64,000 nt of DNA from Arthrobacter zhangbolii (GTDB lineage: Bacteria; Actinomycetota; Actinomycetes; Actinomycetales; Micrococcaceae). The stretch covers positions 3,400,002-3,464,001 of the forward strand of contig NZ_CP094984.1 of assembly GCF_022869865.1 (NCBI RefSeq), written 5' to 3'. Made by a program: the position numbers and the translations under genes. The notes beneath the pieces are model-generated. The model saw nothing but the letters and a program-made list of their open reading frames with translations. It had not been told where the DNA came from and made no database searches. Below, one piece after another: positions 19,656-28,794 of the stretch; positions within the stretch are counted from its first letter, which is position 1, and each line of letters opens with the position of its first letter.

Positions 19656-19895
19656 TTAGCCGCGGCCAGCGCCGGAGTACGGCAGGAGAGCAACTTCGCG
19701 GGCATTCTTGATTGCCTGGGCGATCTTGCGCTGTTCCTGCACGGAAACGCCAGTTACGCGACGAGCGCGGATCTTTCCGCGGTCGGAAATGAACTTGCGC
19801 AGCAATGCTACGTCCTTGTAGTCGATGACAGTGATGTCAGCGGCCTTCAAGGGATTGGACTTTGGTTTGGGCTTGCGAAGTTCAGCCTTAGCCAT
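19656..19895 (-). CDS. rpsR: 30S ribosomal protein S18
   Basis: This 79-residue protein carries the S18 core [20 protein letters not shown], then [19 protein letters not shown]. It pairs with S6 in the small-subunit platform. Start is ATG 19895 with GGAGC upstream. No zinc-binding Cys cluster is present, so this is a C-minus form. It lies between ssb and rplI. Confidence 0.97.
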   Translation of the reverse strand: MAKAELRKPKPKSNPLKAADITVIDYKDVALLRKFISDRGKIRARRVTGVSVQEQRKIAQAIKNAREVALLPYSGAGRG

Positions 19896-20044
19896 CGTGG
19901 AGCTCCTTATGTCTGGTGGAGCCCGTGGATACATTTCCACGGGATGGGCTCGACGGCGGTTGCCGTCTGAGGGTGGCGCCCAAGGGCGCCGGGTGAAGGG
20001 CCGCTGCCACCCGGAAGGGGAAGCCGCTCTTCGGGTGAAGAGGT

Positions 20045-20605
20045 TTAGAAGGGCGGATCGTTCGAATCCGGACCGTTGCCCCATCCGCCGGAGTTGCCGC
20101 CCGCAGGGGCGCCCCAGGGATCGTCAGCGGGTGCGGACTGCGTCTGCTGCTGCTGGCCGCCGCCCCAACCGGAGTTGGAGTTGCCGCCGAAGCCGCCACC
20201 GCCGCCGCTGTTGCCGCCGAATCCGCCGCCACCGCCGGAGCGCTGGGTGCGGGTGACCTTGGCAGAGGCATAACGCAGCGAGGGGCCGATTTCGTCGACC
20301 TCAAGCTCCATTACGGTGCGCTTTTCGCCTTCTTTGGTTTCGTACGAACGCGACTTCAGGCGGCCCTGGCAAACTACGCGGGTTCCCTTGGTGAGGGACT
20401 CGGCGACGTTTTCAGCAGCTTCACGCCAGACAGACGCGCGGAGGAACAGCGTTTCGCCGTCCTTCCACTCGTTGGACTGACGGTCGAAGGTCCGCGGGGT
20501 CGAAGCAATGGTGAAGTTCGCCACTGCCGAACCGGACGGAGTGAACCGCAGTTCCGGGTCGTTGGTTAGGTTACCGACGACGGTGATTGTTGTCTCGCCT
20601 GCCAT
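20045..20605 (-). CDS. ssb: Single-stranded DNA-binding protein
   Basis: This 186-residue protein has an N-terminal OB fold of about 110 residues ([38 protein letters not shown]). A Gly/Gln/Asn-rich flexible tail follows, ending in NDPPF, the acidic tip that recruits replication and repair proteins. It is 36 bp downstream of rpsF in the conserved rpsF-ssb-rpsR arrangement. Confidence 0.97.
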   Translation of the reverse strand: MAGETTITVVGNLTNDPELRFTPSGSAVANFTIASTPRTFDRQSNEWKDGETLFLRASVWREAAENVAESLTKGTRVVCQGRLKSRSYETKEGEKRTVMELEVDEIGPSLRYASAKVTRTQRSGGGGGFGGNSGGGGGFGGNSNSGWGGGQQQQTQSAPADDPWGAPAGGNSGGWGNGPDSNDPPF

Positions 20606-20641
20606 GAAAGCCTCCTGATATCTGTACGGGTTGTCCGAAAA

Positions 20642-20992
20642 TTACTCTGCGGAAACCTTTGCAGCGTCCTTTGCGGCCTTCTTGGCATCCTTCTTCGAGA
20701 TCTTCTGCTCTTCCGGGCGGATGATCTTGGTGCGCATGATGGTCTCGTTCAGGCTCAGCTGGCGATCAAGCTCGGCTGCTGCTGCAGGCGTACCGGTGAA
20801 GTTAACCACCGCGTAGATGCCTTCAGACTTCTTCTGGATTTCGTAGGCCAGGCGACGACGGCCCCAGATGTCTACCTTGTCGATGGTTCCACCATCGTTG
20901 CGGACGACATTGAGGAACTTATCGAGCGAAGGCTCGACGGTACGCTCTTCGACCTCGGGGTCGATGATTACCATCAGTTCATAAGCACGCAT
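20642..20992 (-). CDS. rpsF: 30S ribosomal protein S6
   Basis: This 116-residue protein starts [17 protein letters not shown], followed by [19 protein letters not shown] and an Ala/Lys-rich C-terminal tail. ATG 20992 is preceded by a strong AGGAGGTG. It heads the operon. In many bacteria the S6:S18 complex represses this operon through the leader, and the leader here can hide the ribosome-binding site. Confidence 0.97.
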   Translation of the reverse strand: MRAYELMVIIDPEVEERTVEPSLDKFLNVVRNDGGTIDKVDIWGRRRLAYEIQKKSEGIYAVVNFTGTPAAAAELDRQLSLNETIMRTKIIRPEEQKISKKDAKKAAKDAAKVSAE

Positions 20993-21001
20993 TTGTGAAC
21001 C

Positions 21002-21047
21002 CACCTCCTTTGGGCTGTACGGTCACGGTATTTCCGTAACAGGAGGT
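21002..21047 (-). promoter_or_regulatory. rpsF leader: anti-Shine-Dalgarno pairing
   Basis: On the minus strand the rpsF ribosome-binding site AGGAGGT (21003-21009) is the exact complement of ACCTCCT (21041-21047). A small hairpin (ACGG, AAAT, CCGT) lies between them. Pairing would block translation. The position fits an S6:S18 autoregulatory leader, but I did not match the published consensus. Confidence 0.45.
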
Positions 21048-21193
21048 TCTTTTGCGTTGTCTCCCCATCGCATGCGGCTGATCCGCAGCGAGGGGGAATC
21101 TGCCGGCCGAAGCCGACAGCACAGACTTTCCTATCCTATCCGATTTCCGCAGGCGGAAATGACACGCCGGTGTCGGCCGGGCGGGACACTGCC

Positions 21194-22474
21194 CTACGAA
21201 GCTCCGGCAGCGAAGAACAGTTCCGCGACAGTTGCCAGCCGCAGGGGGTCCTGGACGCCGGCCATTTCGCGTGCCGAGTGCATGGACAGGACGGGCATTC
21301 CGACGTCGATGGTCCGGATGCCGAGCCGGGTGGCGGTGAGCGGGCCGATGGTGGATCCGCAGGGCACCGAGTTATGTGAGACGAACTCCTGGTAGGGCAC
21401 ACCGGCCGCTGCGCAGAGGCGTGCCCACTTCGCGGTTCCCGGGGCGTCCGTGGTGTAGCGCTGGTTGGCATTGATCTTCAGCAGCGGGCCGCCGTTGAGT
21501 ACCGGGTGGTTGGCGGGGTCGTGCCGCTCGGCGTAGTTGGGGTGGACGGCGTGCCCGACGTCGGCGGAGATGCAGAAGGACGCGGCCAGGGCGCGGACCC
21601 GTTCCGCCGTGGTTGCGCCGAGTCCGTCGCCGATGCGCAGCAAAATGTCTTCCAGGAATGGTCCGGCGGCTCCGGACCGGCTGCCACTGCCTACCTCTTC
21701 ATGGTCGAAGGCTGCCAGCACGGCAACGGGTGCTCCGGGCGCAACGTCCGCGGCGATCAGGGCGGCTACGCCGGCGTGGACCGAGGAGAGGTTGTCCAGC
21801 CTGCCGGAAGCGAAGAACTCACCCTCGGCGCCGAAGACCTGCGCCTCCTGGGTATCTGCGGCCACAATGTCATAGCCGCCGATCTCTTCCGCGGCCAGGC
21901 CGGCTTTGGCAGCCAGGAATTCCATCAGGTCCGCGGTGGACGGGTCCCCCTGTCCCCAGACGGGGTTCATGTGCTGCTGCTTGTCCAGTTTCAGGCCGTC
22001 ATTGACGGCCCGGTCCAGGTGGATGGCCAGCTGCGGGAAACGCAGCAGCGGGCCGGTTTCCACCAGGTGTTCCGTGCCGTCGAGGGTCACTATGCGGCCG
22101 GCCAGCTGGAGCTCGCGGTCCAGCCAGGAGTTCAGCAACGGACCGCCGTAGACTTCGACGCCGGCCTGCAGCCAGCCGTCGCGGCCGGTGGTGGGGCGGG
22201 GCTTGAGCTTGAAGGTGGGCGAATCAGTGTGCGTACCGAAGATGGAGAACCCGGTGGTGGGACCGGCGTCCTCGGGAGCCACCCACGCAATGAACGCACC
22301 GTCGCGGACCACGAAGTATTTGCCGGCGGTCCGCGGGAAATCCTCCGTTTCAGCGACTTCGGAGAAACCTGCCCCGGCAAGGCGGCGGGCGCTTTCCCGG
22401 ACGGCATGGAAGCTGGAGGGCGAGGCGCTGACAAACGCGCCGAGATCTTTTACGTGGGCCAATGCGTCAGACAT
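21194..22474 (-). CDS. apeB: M18 family aminopeptidase
   Basis: This 426-residue zinc aminopeptidase is probably cytosolic. Metal-site segments are visible: FGTHTDSPTFKLKP near residue 85, SGRLDNLSSVHAG, FDHEEVGSGSRSGA and ISADVGHAVHPNY. The C-terminal VLSMHSAREMAG completes the site. M18 enzymes release N-terminal acidic or neutral residues from peptides. ATG 22474 is preferred over the upstream frame start because CGGAG lies just before it. It is separated from rpsF by about 200 bp. Confidence 0.93.
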   Translation of the reverse strand: MSDALAHVKDLGAFVSASPSSFHAVRESARRLAGAGFSEVAETEDFPRTAGKYFVVRDGAFIAWVAPEDAGPTTGFSIFGTHTDSPTFKLKPRPTTGRDGWLQAGVEVYGGPLLNSWLDRELQLAGRIVTLDGTEHLVETGPLLRFPQLAIHLDRAVNDGLKLDKQQHMNPVWGQGDPSTADLMEFLAAKAGLAAEEIGGYDIVAADTQEAQVFGAEGEFFASGRLDNLSSVHAGVAALIAADVAPGAPVAVLAAFDHEEVGSGSRSGAAGPFLEDILLRIGDGLGATTAERVRALAASFCISADVGHAVHPNYAERHDPANHPVLNGGPLLKINANQRYTTDAPGTAKWARLCAAAGVPYQEFVSHNSVPCGSTIGPLTATRLGIRTIDVGMPVLSMHSAREMAGVQDPLRLATVAELFFAAGAS

Positions 22475-22534
22475 GCTCCGATTCAATCAGAGGAGTCCGG
22501 ACAGGCGTAACCGGCGTCCGGCTGTAGACACAAA

Positions 22535-22563
22535 AATCCCCGGCAGCGGTGCTGCCGGGGATT
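22535..22563. terminator. Hairpin between aminopeptidase and ABC permease genes
   Basis: A perfect 13-bp inverted repeat (AATCCCCGGCAGC, loop GGT) lies 71 bp past the stop of the minus-strand ABC permease gene. It probably terminates the ABC-2 transporter operon. Confidence 0.7.
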
Positions 22564-22631
22564 GTGGAGGAGATGTCCGGTGAAGACGCCGGCGGCCGTT
22601 CTTCCGCCGCCGCCCTCACCGAAGTCTTTGG

Positions 22632-23507
22632 CTAGACGTCGCGGCGCTTGGTGACGACCAGGGAGATGATGAGCAGCACCAGCGCCCAGGCTGCGAGCAC
22701 CAGTCCGCCCTCGAGCTGGGTGAGTGCTCCGTCCGCGACGGTCCCGGCGGTTACCAGCTGGGTGCCGGCGTTGCTCGGCAGGAAGCGGGCTGCGTCGGGG
22801 ATCCAGTCGGCGATGCCCTCGACAATGCTGACCACCAGGGGCAGCACGAAGATGATGCCGATGGCGGTCACCACTCCCCCTGCCGTGTTCCGCAGCAGCG
22901 TACCGATCGCCATGGAGAACACGGCAATCAGTGCCAGGCAGGTGCCGGTGTTCAGGATGCTGGCAAGGACACCCTGGTCATCCAGCGACAGGCTGAGGTC
23001 ACCGCTGTTCAGGATCGGCTGGGCTACGAGATAGGAAATGAACGCGGCGCCGGCGCCGATGACGAAGGAGATGACGGCGATGACAAGGTTCTTGGCCAGC
23101 AGCGCAGGAATCCGCTTCGGGACGGCGCTGAAGGTGGAGCGGATCATGCCGGTGCCCCATTCCGAGGCAATCAGCACTACCGCCAGCGAAGCGATCAGCA
23201 GCTGGCCGAAGAACAGGCCGCTGGCCGGGATTTCCGGGATCAGATCCTGGTATATCTGCGGGTCGCCGAAGGTCATGGCCTCTTCGGGGGTGCTTGCTCC
23301 CTTGATCATGTCCAGCACAACCACCACCTGCCAGGCGGCGAGGGCTGCCAGTCCGACCATCACGACTACGGTGATGGCCAGCAGGATGACGGTGGAGGGG
23401 ACCGTGTTGACCTTGATCCATTCGGACTTCAGGACGCGCATGAAGTTGACGCCGGTGCCGGCCGGAGCGGGGGTGCGGTGGTTTTTGGATGTTGTTGCGG
23501 TACTCAC
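22632..23507 (-). CDS. ABC-2 type transporter permease
   Basis: This 291-residue protein has a basic cytosolic N-terminus followed by six predicted membrane segments, starting STVILLAITVVVMVGLAALA. It includes IASEWGTGMIRSTFSAVP, the pattern of ABC-2 permeases fused to bacitracin or lantibiotic-type ATPases. GTG 23507 lies four bases after the ATPase stop, so they form one exporter. Substrate is unknown; self-protection or drug efflux is typical for the family. Confidence 0.85.
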   Translation of the reverse strand: MSTATTSKNHRTPAPAGTGVNFMRVLKSEWIKVNTVPSTVILLAITVVVMVGLAALAAWQVVVVLDMIKGASTPEEAMTFGDPQIYQDLIPEIPASGLFFGQLLIASLAVVLIASEWGTGMIRSTFSAVPKRIPALLAKNLVIAVISFVIGAGAAFISYLVAQPILNSGDLSLSLDDQGVLASILNTGTCLALIAVFSMAIGTLLRNTAGGVVTAIGIIFVLPLVVSIVEGIADWIPDAARFLPSNAGTQLVTAGTVADGALTQLEGGLVLAAWALVLLIISLVVTKRRDV

Positions 23508-23511
23508 GCTG

Positions 23512-24465
23512 CTAGTTCCCCTTCCCGGAGGCGGTTCCCGCAGGAACAGGTTCCTGCACCAGGTCCTGGGACCGGTATTCGACGTCGTCTCGTGTCAGTT
23601 CCATGTAGGCGTCCTCCAGTGACACCTGCTGGGGTGTCAGTTCGTACACCAGGATCCGCCGTTCCAGCGCCGTTTCGGCGATACTGCGCGGATCCGCACC
23701 GGTGATTTCCAGCAGGCCGCCTTCCTTCTCGACGCCGGCAACGCCGGGCGCGTCCAGTGCCAGAAGGAGATCGCGCGGGTTGTCCGTGCGCACCAGCGTC
23801 CGGATCTTGTCCTGGCCGGCGATGATCTCAGTGATCGGGGCATCGGCAATGATCCTGCCGCGGCCGATGACGATCAGATGATCGGCTGTCTGTGCCATTT
23901 CGCTCATGAGGTGCGAGGAGAGGAACACGGTGCGGCCCTCCGAGGCCAGGCCCCGGGCCAGGTGGCGGACCCAGAGGACACCCTCGGGGTCCAGGCCGTT
24001 GACCGGTTCATCCAGGATGACGGTATGCGGATCGCCCAGCAGTGCCACGGCGATGCCGAGGCGCTGGCCCATGCCGAGGGAGAAACCGCCCACCCGCTTT
24101 TTCGCTACGGGACCAAGACCGGTCAGCTCAATAACCTCGTTGACCCGCTTGGCCGAAATACCGTGGGTGGCCGCCATCGCACGGAGGTGGTTGTAGGCAC
24201 TGCGCTTGGTATGCACGGCCTTGGCGTCCAGCAGGGCCCCCACCTCGCGCAGCGGTGCCTTATGCCGGGCATACGGCTGGCCGTTGACCAGCACCTTGCC
24301 GGAGGTGGGCCGGTCCAGGCCGACAATCATCCGCATGGTGGTCGACTTACCTGCGCCGTTCGGGCCCAGGAAGCCGGTAACTTTACCCGGCTGGACAGTA
24401 AAGGAAACATTGTCGACGGCGGATTTGGCGCCATAGCGTTTCGAGAGGCCGTGTGCCTCGATCAT
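23512..24465 (-). CDS. ABC transporter ATP-binding protein (paired with permease)
   Basis: This 317-residue ATPase starts MIEAHGLSKRYG. Walker A is GPNGAGKST, the signature region FSLGMGQRLGIA, Walker B VILDEPVNGLDPEG and the switch His in FLSSHLMSEM. A C-terminal extension of about 90 residues ends in TPQQVSLEDAYMELTRDD. It works with the permease encoded next. It is closely related to the neighbouring ATPase at 24581-25570, indicating local duplication. Confidence 0.9.
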   Translation of the reverse strand: MIEAHGLSKRYGAKSAVDNVSFTVQPGKVTGFLGPNGAGKSTTMRMIVGLDRPTSGKVLVNGQPYARHKAPLREVGALLDAKAVHTKRSAYNHLRAMAATHGISAKRVNEVIELTGLGPVAKKRVGGFSLGMGQRLGIAVALLGDPHTVILDEPVNGLDPEGVLWVRHLARGLASEGRTVFLSSHLMSEMAQTADHLIVIGRGRIIADAPITEIIAGQDKIRTLVRTDNPRDLLLALDAPGVAGVEKEGGLLEITGADPRSIAETALERRILVYELTPQQVSLEDAYMELTRDDVEYRSQDLVQEPVPAGTASGKGN

Positions 24466-24580
24466 GGTGATCCTCACGTAGGAACGGAAAGCAGGTTCTG
24501 GGGGCTGTCTCCAGACTAGGCCAGCACGGCGGGTCCCGGACCGTTCCAAGGGATGATTCAGGCTAAATCAGTAGTCCCCC

Positions 24581-25570
24581 TTAGGGATGACTCGGGGTTT
24601 CCCCTGAGTCATCGGGGGCATTGGCGGCCGCCCGCCGCGGCGATCGGGCGGGTCCCGCGTCCCGGCCGGGGCGTTGTGACTCGTATTCCACTTCTCCCCG
24701 GGTCAGTTCCATGTAGGCGTCCTCCAGGGATTCCTGCTGCGGGGTGAGTTCGGTGACCAGGATCCTGCGGGCGAGGGCGGTCTCGGCAATGGCCCGCGGC
24801 GGCAGGCCCAGGACGTCCAGCAGGCCCGGCGCGGTCCGGCGGACCTCCACGTCCGCGGAACCGAGTGCGGCCGCCAGGGCGTCGGCGTCGTCGGTGCGGA
24901 CCAGTGTGCGTATCCGGCCGCCGCCGATCACCTCCTGAATGGGTGCGTCCGCCAGGATCCGGCCCCGCCCGATCACAATCAGGTGGTCAGCGGTCACTGC
25001 CATTTCGCTCATCAGGTGCGAGGAGATGAACACGGTGCGGCCCTCGGCGGCCAGGCCGCGGACCAGGTGCCGGACCCACAGCACGCCTTCCGGGTCCAGG
25101 CCGTTGACCGGTTCGTCGAAGATCAGGGTCTGGGGATCCCCCAGCAGCGCCACTGCGATGCCCAGCCGCTGCCCCATGCCCATGGAGAAGCTTCCTACGC
25201 GCCTGCGTGCCACCGGCCCCAGGCCGGCGATGTCGATAACCTCGTTGATCCGCCGGTTCGATATGCCGTGGGTGGCCGCCATGGCCCGCAAATGGTTGTA
25301 CGCCGTGCGTTTGGGGTGCACCGCCCGGGCTTCCAGCAGTGCGCCGACTTCATGCAGGGGTGCCTTGTGGCTGGCGTAGGGACGGCCGTTGACGGTCACC
25401 GCGCCGGCGGTGGGGTGGTCCAGCCCCACGATCATGCGCATGGTGGTGGACTTCCCGGCACCGTTGGGGCCGAGGAATCCGGTGACCTTCCCCGGCTGGA
25501 CCGTGAACGTGACGCCGTCGACGGCGGTCTTCTCACCGAACCGCTTCGCGAGATCTGCTGCCTCAATCAT
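24581..25570 (-). CDS. Lone ABC ATPase, paralogue of neighbour
   Basis: This 329-residue ATPase is strikingly similar to the one at 23512-24465. Both share PGKVTGFLGPNGAGKSTTMR, AYNHLRAMAATHGIS, LDPEGVLWVRHL and SLEDAYMELTR. Walker A, signature (FSMGMGQRLGIA) and Walker B (LIFDEPVNGLDPE) are intact, so it should be active. It has a longer basic, Arg/Ala-rich tail. No matching permease of its own is adjacent; downstream comes the other ATPase-permease pair. It may share that permease or be a duplicate that lost its partner. Confidence 0.87.
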   Translation of the reverse strand: MIEAADLAKRFGEKTAVDGVTFTVQPGKVTGFLGPNGAGKSTTMRMIVGLDHPTAGAVTVNGRPYASHKAPLHEVGALLEARAVHPKRTAYNHLRAMAATHGISNRRINEVIDIAGLGPVARRRVGSFSMGMGQRLGIAVALLGDPQTLIFDEPVNGLDPEGVLWVRHLVRGLAAEGRTVFISSHLMSEMAVTADHLIVIGRGRILADAPIQEVIGGGRIRTLVRTDDADALAAALGSADVEVRRTAPGLLDVLGLPPRAIAETALARRILVTELTPQQESLEDAYMELTRGEVEYESQRPGRDAGPARSPRRAAANAPDDSGETPSHP

Positions 25571-25585
25571 GGTGTCCTTTCACAG

Positions 25586-26431
25586 CTACCGGGAGCTGAC
25601 CGAGGCGAATTTGCGCACGGACAGGGGAACGAAAACAACCAGCAGCACCAGTGATCCAATCACCACGGTAGGGATGGCGTGCTGCATCGGCCAGGTGTCC
25701 GGGACGGGAGCGGTGCCCAGATTGCCAAACAGTTCACGGGCCGCCTGTACCAGCGCGGACACCGGGTTCCAATCAGCAAAGATCCGCAGGGGTGTCGGCA
25801 GGGTGGAACTCTGCACAAAGGCATTCGAAATGAACGTGATGGGAAACAGGATGATGAAGGACGCGTTGTTGATGGTCTCCGGCGACCGCACGCTCATGCC
25901 CAGCAGGGCCATCACCCAGCTGAAGGCGTAGGAGAAGAGCAGCAGCAGGCCTACGGCCGCCAGGAAGGACGCGAAGTTTGTGTTGACCCGCCAGCCCACG
26001 AGCAGCCCGGTGCCCATCATGATGAGCATGGAAATTCCGTTCAGCGCCAGGTCGGAGTTAGTCCGTCCGATCAGCACGGCTGAGGGGCTCATGGGCAGGG
26101 TCCGGAAGCGGTCAATGATGCCTTCCTTCAAGTCCTGGGCCATGGCCGCCCCGGAAAACGTGGAACCAAAAACCACGGTCTGGGCAAAAATCCCGGCCAT
26201 CAGGTACTGGGTGTAGTCCGTGCCCGCCACACTGATGGATCCGCCGTAGACCTGGCTGAACAGCAGCACAAACATGATCGGCTGCAGCACGGCAAAGACG
26301 ATCATGTCCGGGGAGCGCTTGATCTTGATCAGGTTGCGCTTGGTGACGGTCCAGCCGTCGTCGACCCAGTTAAGCGCCGACGACGGTCCGCGGCCCGTCG
26401 CCGCCGGAAGACCGGTGGCGGTGGCGCTCAT
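25586..26431 (-). CDS. DrrB-type ABC-2 permease
   Basis: This 281-residue protein has about six membrane segments. The ABC-2 landmarks are FAVLQPIMFVLLFSQVYGG, DLKEGIIDRFRTLPMSPSAV and SFIILFPITFISNAFV, as in daunorubicin-resistance DrrB proteins. Its start overlaps the stop of the ATPase gene (ATGA, 26428-26431), so the two form an exporter pair. The exported compound is unknown; no biosynthetic cluster is in the window. Confidence 0.9.
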   Translation of the reverse strand: MSATATGLPAATGRGPSSALNWVDDGWTVTKRNLIKIKRSPDMIVFAVLQPIMFVLLFSQVYGGSISVAGTDYTQYLMAGIFAQTVVFGSTFSGAAMAQDLKEGIIDRFRTLPMSPSAVLIGRTNSDLALNGISMLIMMGTGLLVGWRVNTNFASFLAAVGLLLLFSYAFSWVMALLGMSVRSPETINNASFIILFPITFISNAFVQSSTLPTPLRIFADWNPVSALVQAARELFGNLGTAPVPDTWPMQHAIPTVVIGSLVLLVVFVPLSVRKFASVSSR

Positions 26432-27495
26432 CGGTGCGCCCCTTCTCCGGCTTTCGCCGTTTTCCCGGTGCCGGCTCCTGCTTCGGCGGCCTCCGGGGCA
26501 GGTTCCTCCTCGGCCGGGCGGCCGGTGAGCTGGAGGAACACGTCGTCCAGGGTGGGCCGGCGGATACCGGCGTCGTGCAGGCCGATGTGCTGTTCCTGCA
26601 AATCGGCGAGGACCTGCTGCAGGGACGCCGGTCCGTTCTGGACGGCGACCTCCAGGGTCCTGCCGTCATCGGAAGTGTGCGGGGATCCCGCGCCGTGCAG
26701 GGTGAGGATGGCCCGCGCGGCACCGGCATCGTTGCCGTCAATCAGGGCCACGGCAACGCTGTGCCCGCCGATGCGCGATTTCAGCTGGTCCGAGGTGCCT
26801 TCGGCGATCACCACCCCGTGGTCGATCACCGCTACCGTGTCAGCGAGCTGGTCGGCTTCCTCCAGGTACTGGGTGGTGAGCAGCAGGGTGGTGCCGCCCG
26901 CAACCAGGTCCTTGATGACCTGCCACAGGGCCAGCCGGCTTCGCGGATCCAGTCCGGTGGTGGGTTCATCGAGGAACAGCACCCGGGGACTGTTCACCAG
27001 CGCTCCGGCCAGGTCCAGGCGCCGGCGCATGCCGCCGGAGTAGCCCTTGACGGGACGGTTGCCCGCGTCCGTCAGCTCGAACATATCGATCAGTTCCGCT
27101 GCGCGGGTACGTGCCTGTTTCGGCGTCAGGTGGTAGAGCCGGCCAACCATCCGCAGGTTCTCCTGGCCGGTGAGGTTCTCATCAACGGCAGCGTACTGCC
27201 CGGAGACACCGATGATCCGGCGGACAGCCTTCGGATCTGCCAGCACGTCAATGCCGTCAATCCGGAGGGTACCGGCGTCGGGTTTGATCAGGGTGGTGAG
27301 GACCTTCACCGCCGTGGTTTTACCGGCACCGTTGGGACCGAGCAGCGCCATCACGGTGCCTTCGGGAACCGCAATGTCCAGGCCGTCCAGGGCATGTACG
27401 GGACCGCTCTTGGACTGGTAGACCTTGGTGACCCCGTTCGCCTGGATCAGCGGAGCCCGGTCTGCGGAGGAAGGAGGCTGCAGAGAAGGGGACAT
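26428..27495 (-). CDS. DrrA-type ABC transporter ATP-binding protein
   Basis: This 355-residue ATPase starts at ATG 27495 (MSPSLQPPSSADRAPLIQ). Motifs are Walker A GPNGAGKTT, signature YSGGMRRRLDLAGAL, Walker B VLFLDEPTTGLDPRSR and LLTTQYLEEADQLAD, characteristic of DrrA. The C-terminal region RRPTLDDVFLQLTG followed by an Ala/Glu tail is the DrrA regulatory extension. It is the first gene of the DrrAB-like pair and is translationally coupled to the permease. Confidence 0.92.
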   Translation of the reverse strand: MSPSLQPPSSADRAPLIQANGVTKVYQSKSGPVHALDGLDIAVPEGTVMALLGPNGAGKTTAVKVLTTLIKPDAGTLRIDGIDVLADPKAVRRIIGVSGQYAAVDENLTGQENLRMVGRLYHLTPKQARTRAAELIDMFELTDAGNRPVKGYSGGMRRRLDLAGALVNSPRVLFLDEPTTGLDPRSRLALWQVIKDLVAGGTTLLLTTQYLEEADQLADTVAVIDHGVVIAEGTSDQLKSRIGGHSVAVALIDGNDAGAARAILTLHGAGSPHTSDDGRTLEVAVQNGPASLQQVLADLQEQHIGLHDAGIRRPTLDDVFLQLTGRPAEEEPAPEAAEAGAGTGKTAKAGEGAHR

Positions 27496-27562
27496 GCGTC
27501 GAGAGTAGGACCGGAGGGTGCCCCGGCGCCGCCCCTTTGAGGACAATTCCGGTCCGCGGTGC

Positions 27563-28765
27563 TCAGGTTGTTTCGGAGACCGGCTTCCGTTCAGCAGCCG
27601 CCGGGGCAAAAACGATGGAGACGAGCATGGCCACACCCACCACCAGCAGCGCGTTCCGCACGCCCCAGAGTTCCCCCAGGAAGCCCAGCACGGGCGGGCC
27701 GAGGAAGAACGCGGTGTAGCCGATGGTGGACACCACGGAGATGCGCGCCGGTGCGTGCGCGGGGTCCTCGCCTGCTGCGGACATGCCCATCGGGAAGCCC
27801 AGTGCCGCGCCAATCCCCCACAGCACGGCACCGGTTCCTGCCATCCAGAGGTTCGGTGCCAGCACAAAAAGCAGCAGGCCGGCCAGGGAAGCGCTCATGC
27901 AGATCCGCAGTGCCCGGACACGGCCCATGCGGTCAATCAGTTTGGCGCCGAACCAGCGGGTGAGGGTCATGGCGGCCACGAAGACGGCAAACATCACGGC
28001 ACCGACGGACTCGGTGGTTCCCAGTCCGTCCACGGTGGCCTTGGCCACCCAGTCATTTGCCGCACCCTCGGTCAGGGCGGCGCCCAGCACTACGACGCCG
28101 ATCAGCAGGGTCCGGCCCTCACGCCAGGCTCCAAACCGGGAGACCGGGCCCGGTGCAGCGCCGCCGGGTGCTCCCTCAGGCTGGTGCGGCAGCTGCAGGA
28201 AGTTTCGGGGGACAATCAGCACGATCACACAGACCACCGTCAGGATGGCCAGCAGGTGCAGGGACAGGGACACTCCGGCGAAGGAGAGCAGCGCGCCGAT
28301 CATCGCCCCGGTAAACGAACCGGCACTGAAGGCACCGTGGAAACGCGGCATGATGTTGCGTCCGAGCCGGCGTTCAACGTCGGCGCCTTCGAGGTTCATG
28401 GCCACGTCCCACCCGGCGATGCCGACACCGAACACCAGCAGCCCGGCGCCGGTGAGCGGGATGGAGCCCAGGTAGAGTCCGGCGGCGATCGCCAGGGAGG
28501 CCGCCGACGTCGTAATGCCGCCGGCGCGCACGGTGCCTGCGGTGCCGATCCGCTGCGCCACGGAACCGGCCAGCGGCAGCGCCGCCACCGATCCGATGGC
28601 CGAGAACAGCAGCAGCAGGCCGACGCCGGCCGCGCCGATGCCCAGATCCTGTGCCGCGGCCGGAATCCGGGCCGCCCAGCTGGCGAAGACCAGCCCGTTC
28701 AGCCCGAAACAGACGAAGACCGCGATCAGTGCTTTATTCAGGGATGATTCGTTGACTTCACGCAC
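27563..28765 (-). CDS. MFS transporter (YbjJ/FucP-like)
   Basis: The product is about 400 residues with twelve membrane segments. It has WAARIPAAAQDLG at the first loop, IAGWDVAMNLEGADVERRLG and RFHGAFSAGSF, motifs typical of YbjJ-like sugar or metabolite MFS proteins. GTG 28765 is preferred because GGAG lies 12 bases before it; a GTG at 28780 lacks a good site. It starts 30 bases after the ABC-F gene stop on the same strand. Substrate is unknown. Confidence 0.85.
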   Translation of the reverse strand: MREVNESSLNKALIAVFVCFGLNGLVFASWAARIPAAAQDLGIGAAGVGLLLLFSAIGSVAALPLAGSVAQRIGTAGTVRAGGITTSAASLAIAAGLYLGSIPLTGAGLLVFGVGIAGWDVAMNLEGADVERRLGRNIMPRFHGAFSAGSFTGAMIGALLSFAGVSLSLHLLAILTVVCVIVLIVPRNFLQLPHQPEGAPGGAAPGPVSRFGAWREGRTLLIGVVVLGAALTEGAANDWVAKATVDGLGTTESVGAVMFAVFVAAMTLTRWFGAKLIDRMGRVRALRICMSASLAGLLLFVLAPNLWMAGTGAVLWGIGAALGFPMGMSAAGEDPAHAPARISVVSTIGYTAFFLGPPVLGFLGELWGVRNALLVVGVAMLVSIVFAPAAAERKPVSETT

Positions 28766-28794
28766 GGCAGTATTCTCCACTATCGAATTCCCTA

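Noticed and set aside
24586..24613. GATGACTC/GAGTCATC hairpin as an independent terminator
   Set aside because: It overlaps the last codons of the lone ATPase gene (stop at 24581), so symmetry may be coincidental. No U-tract.
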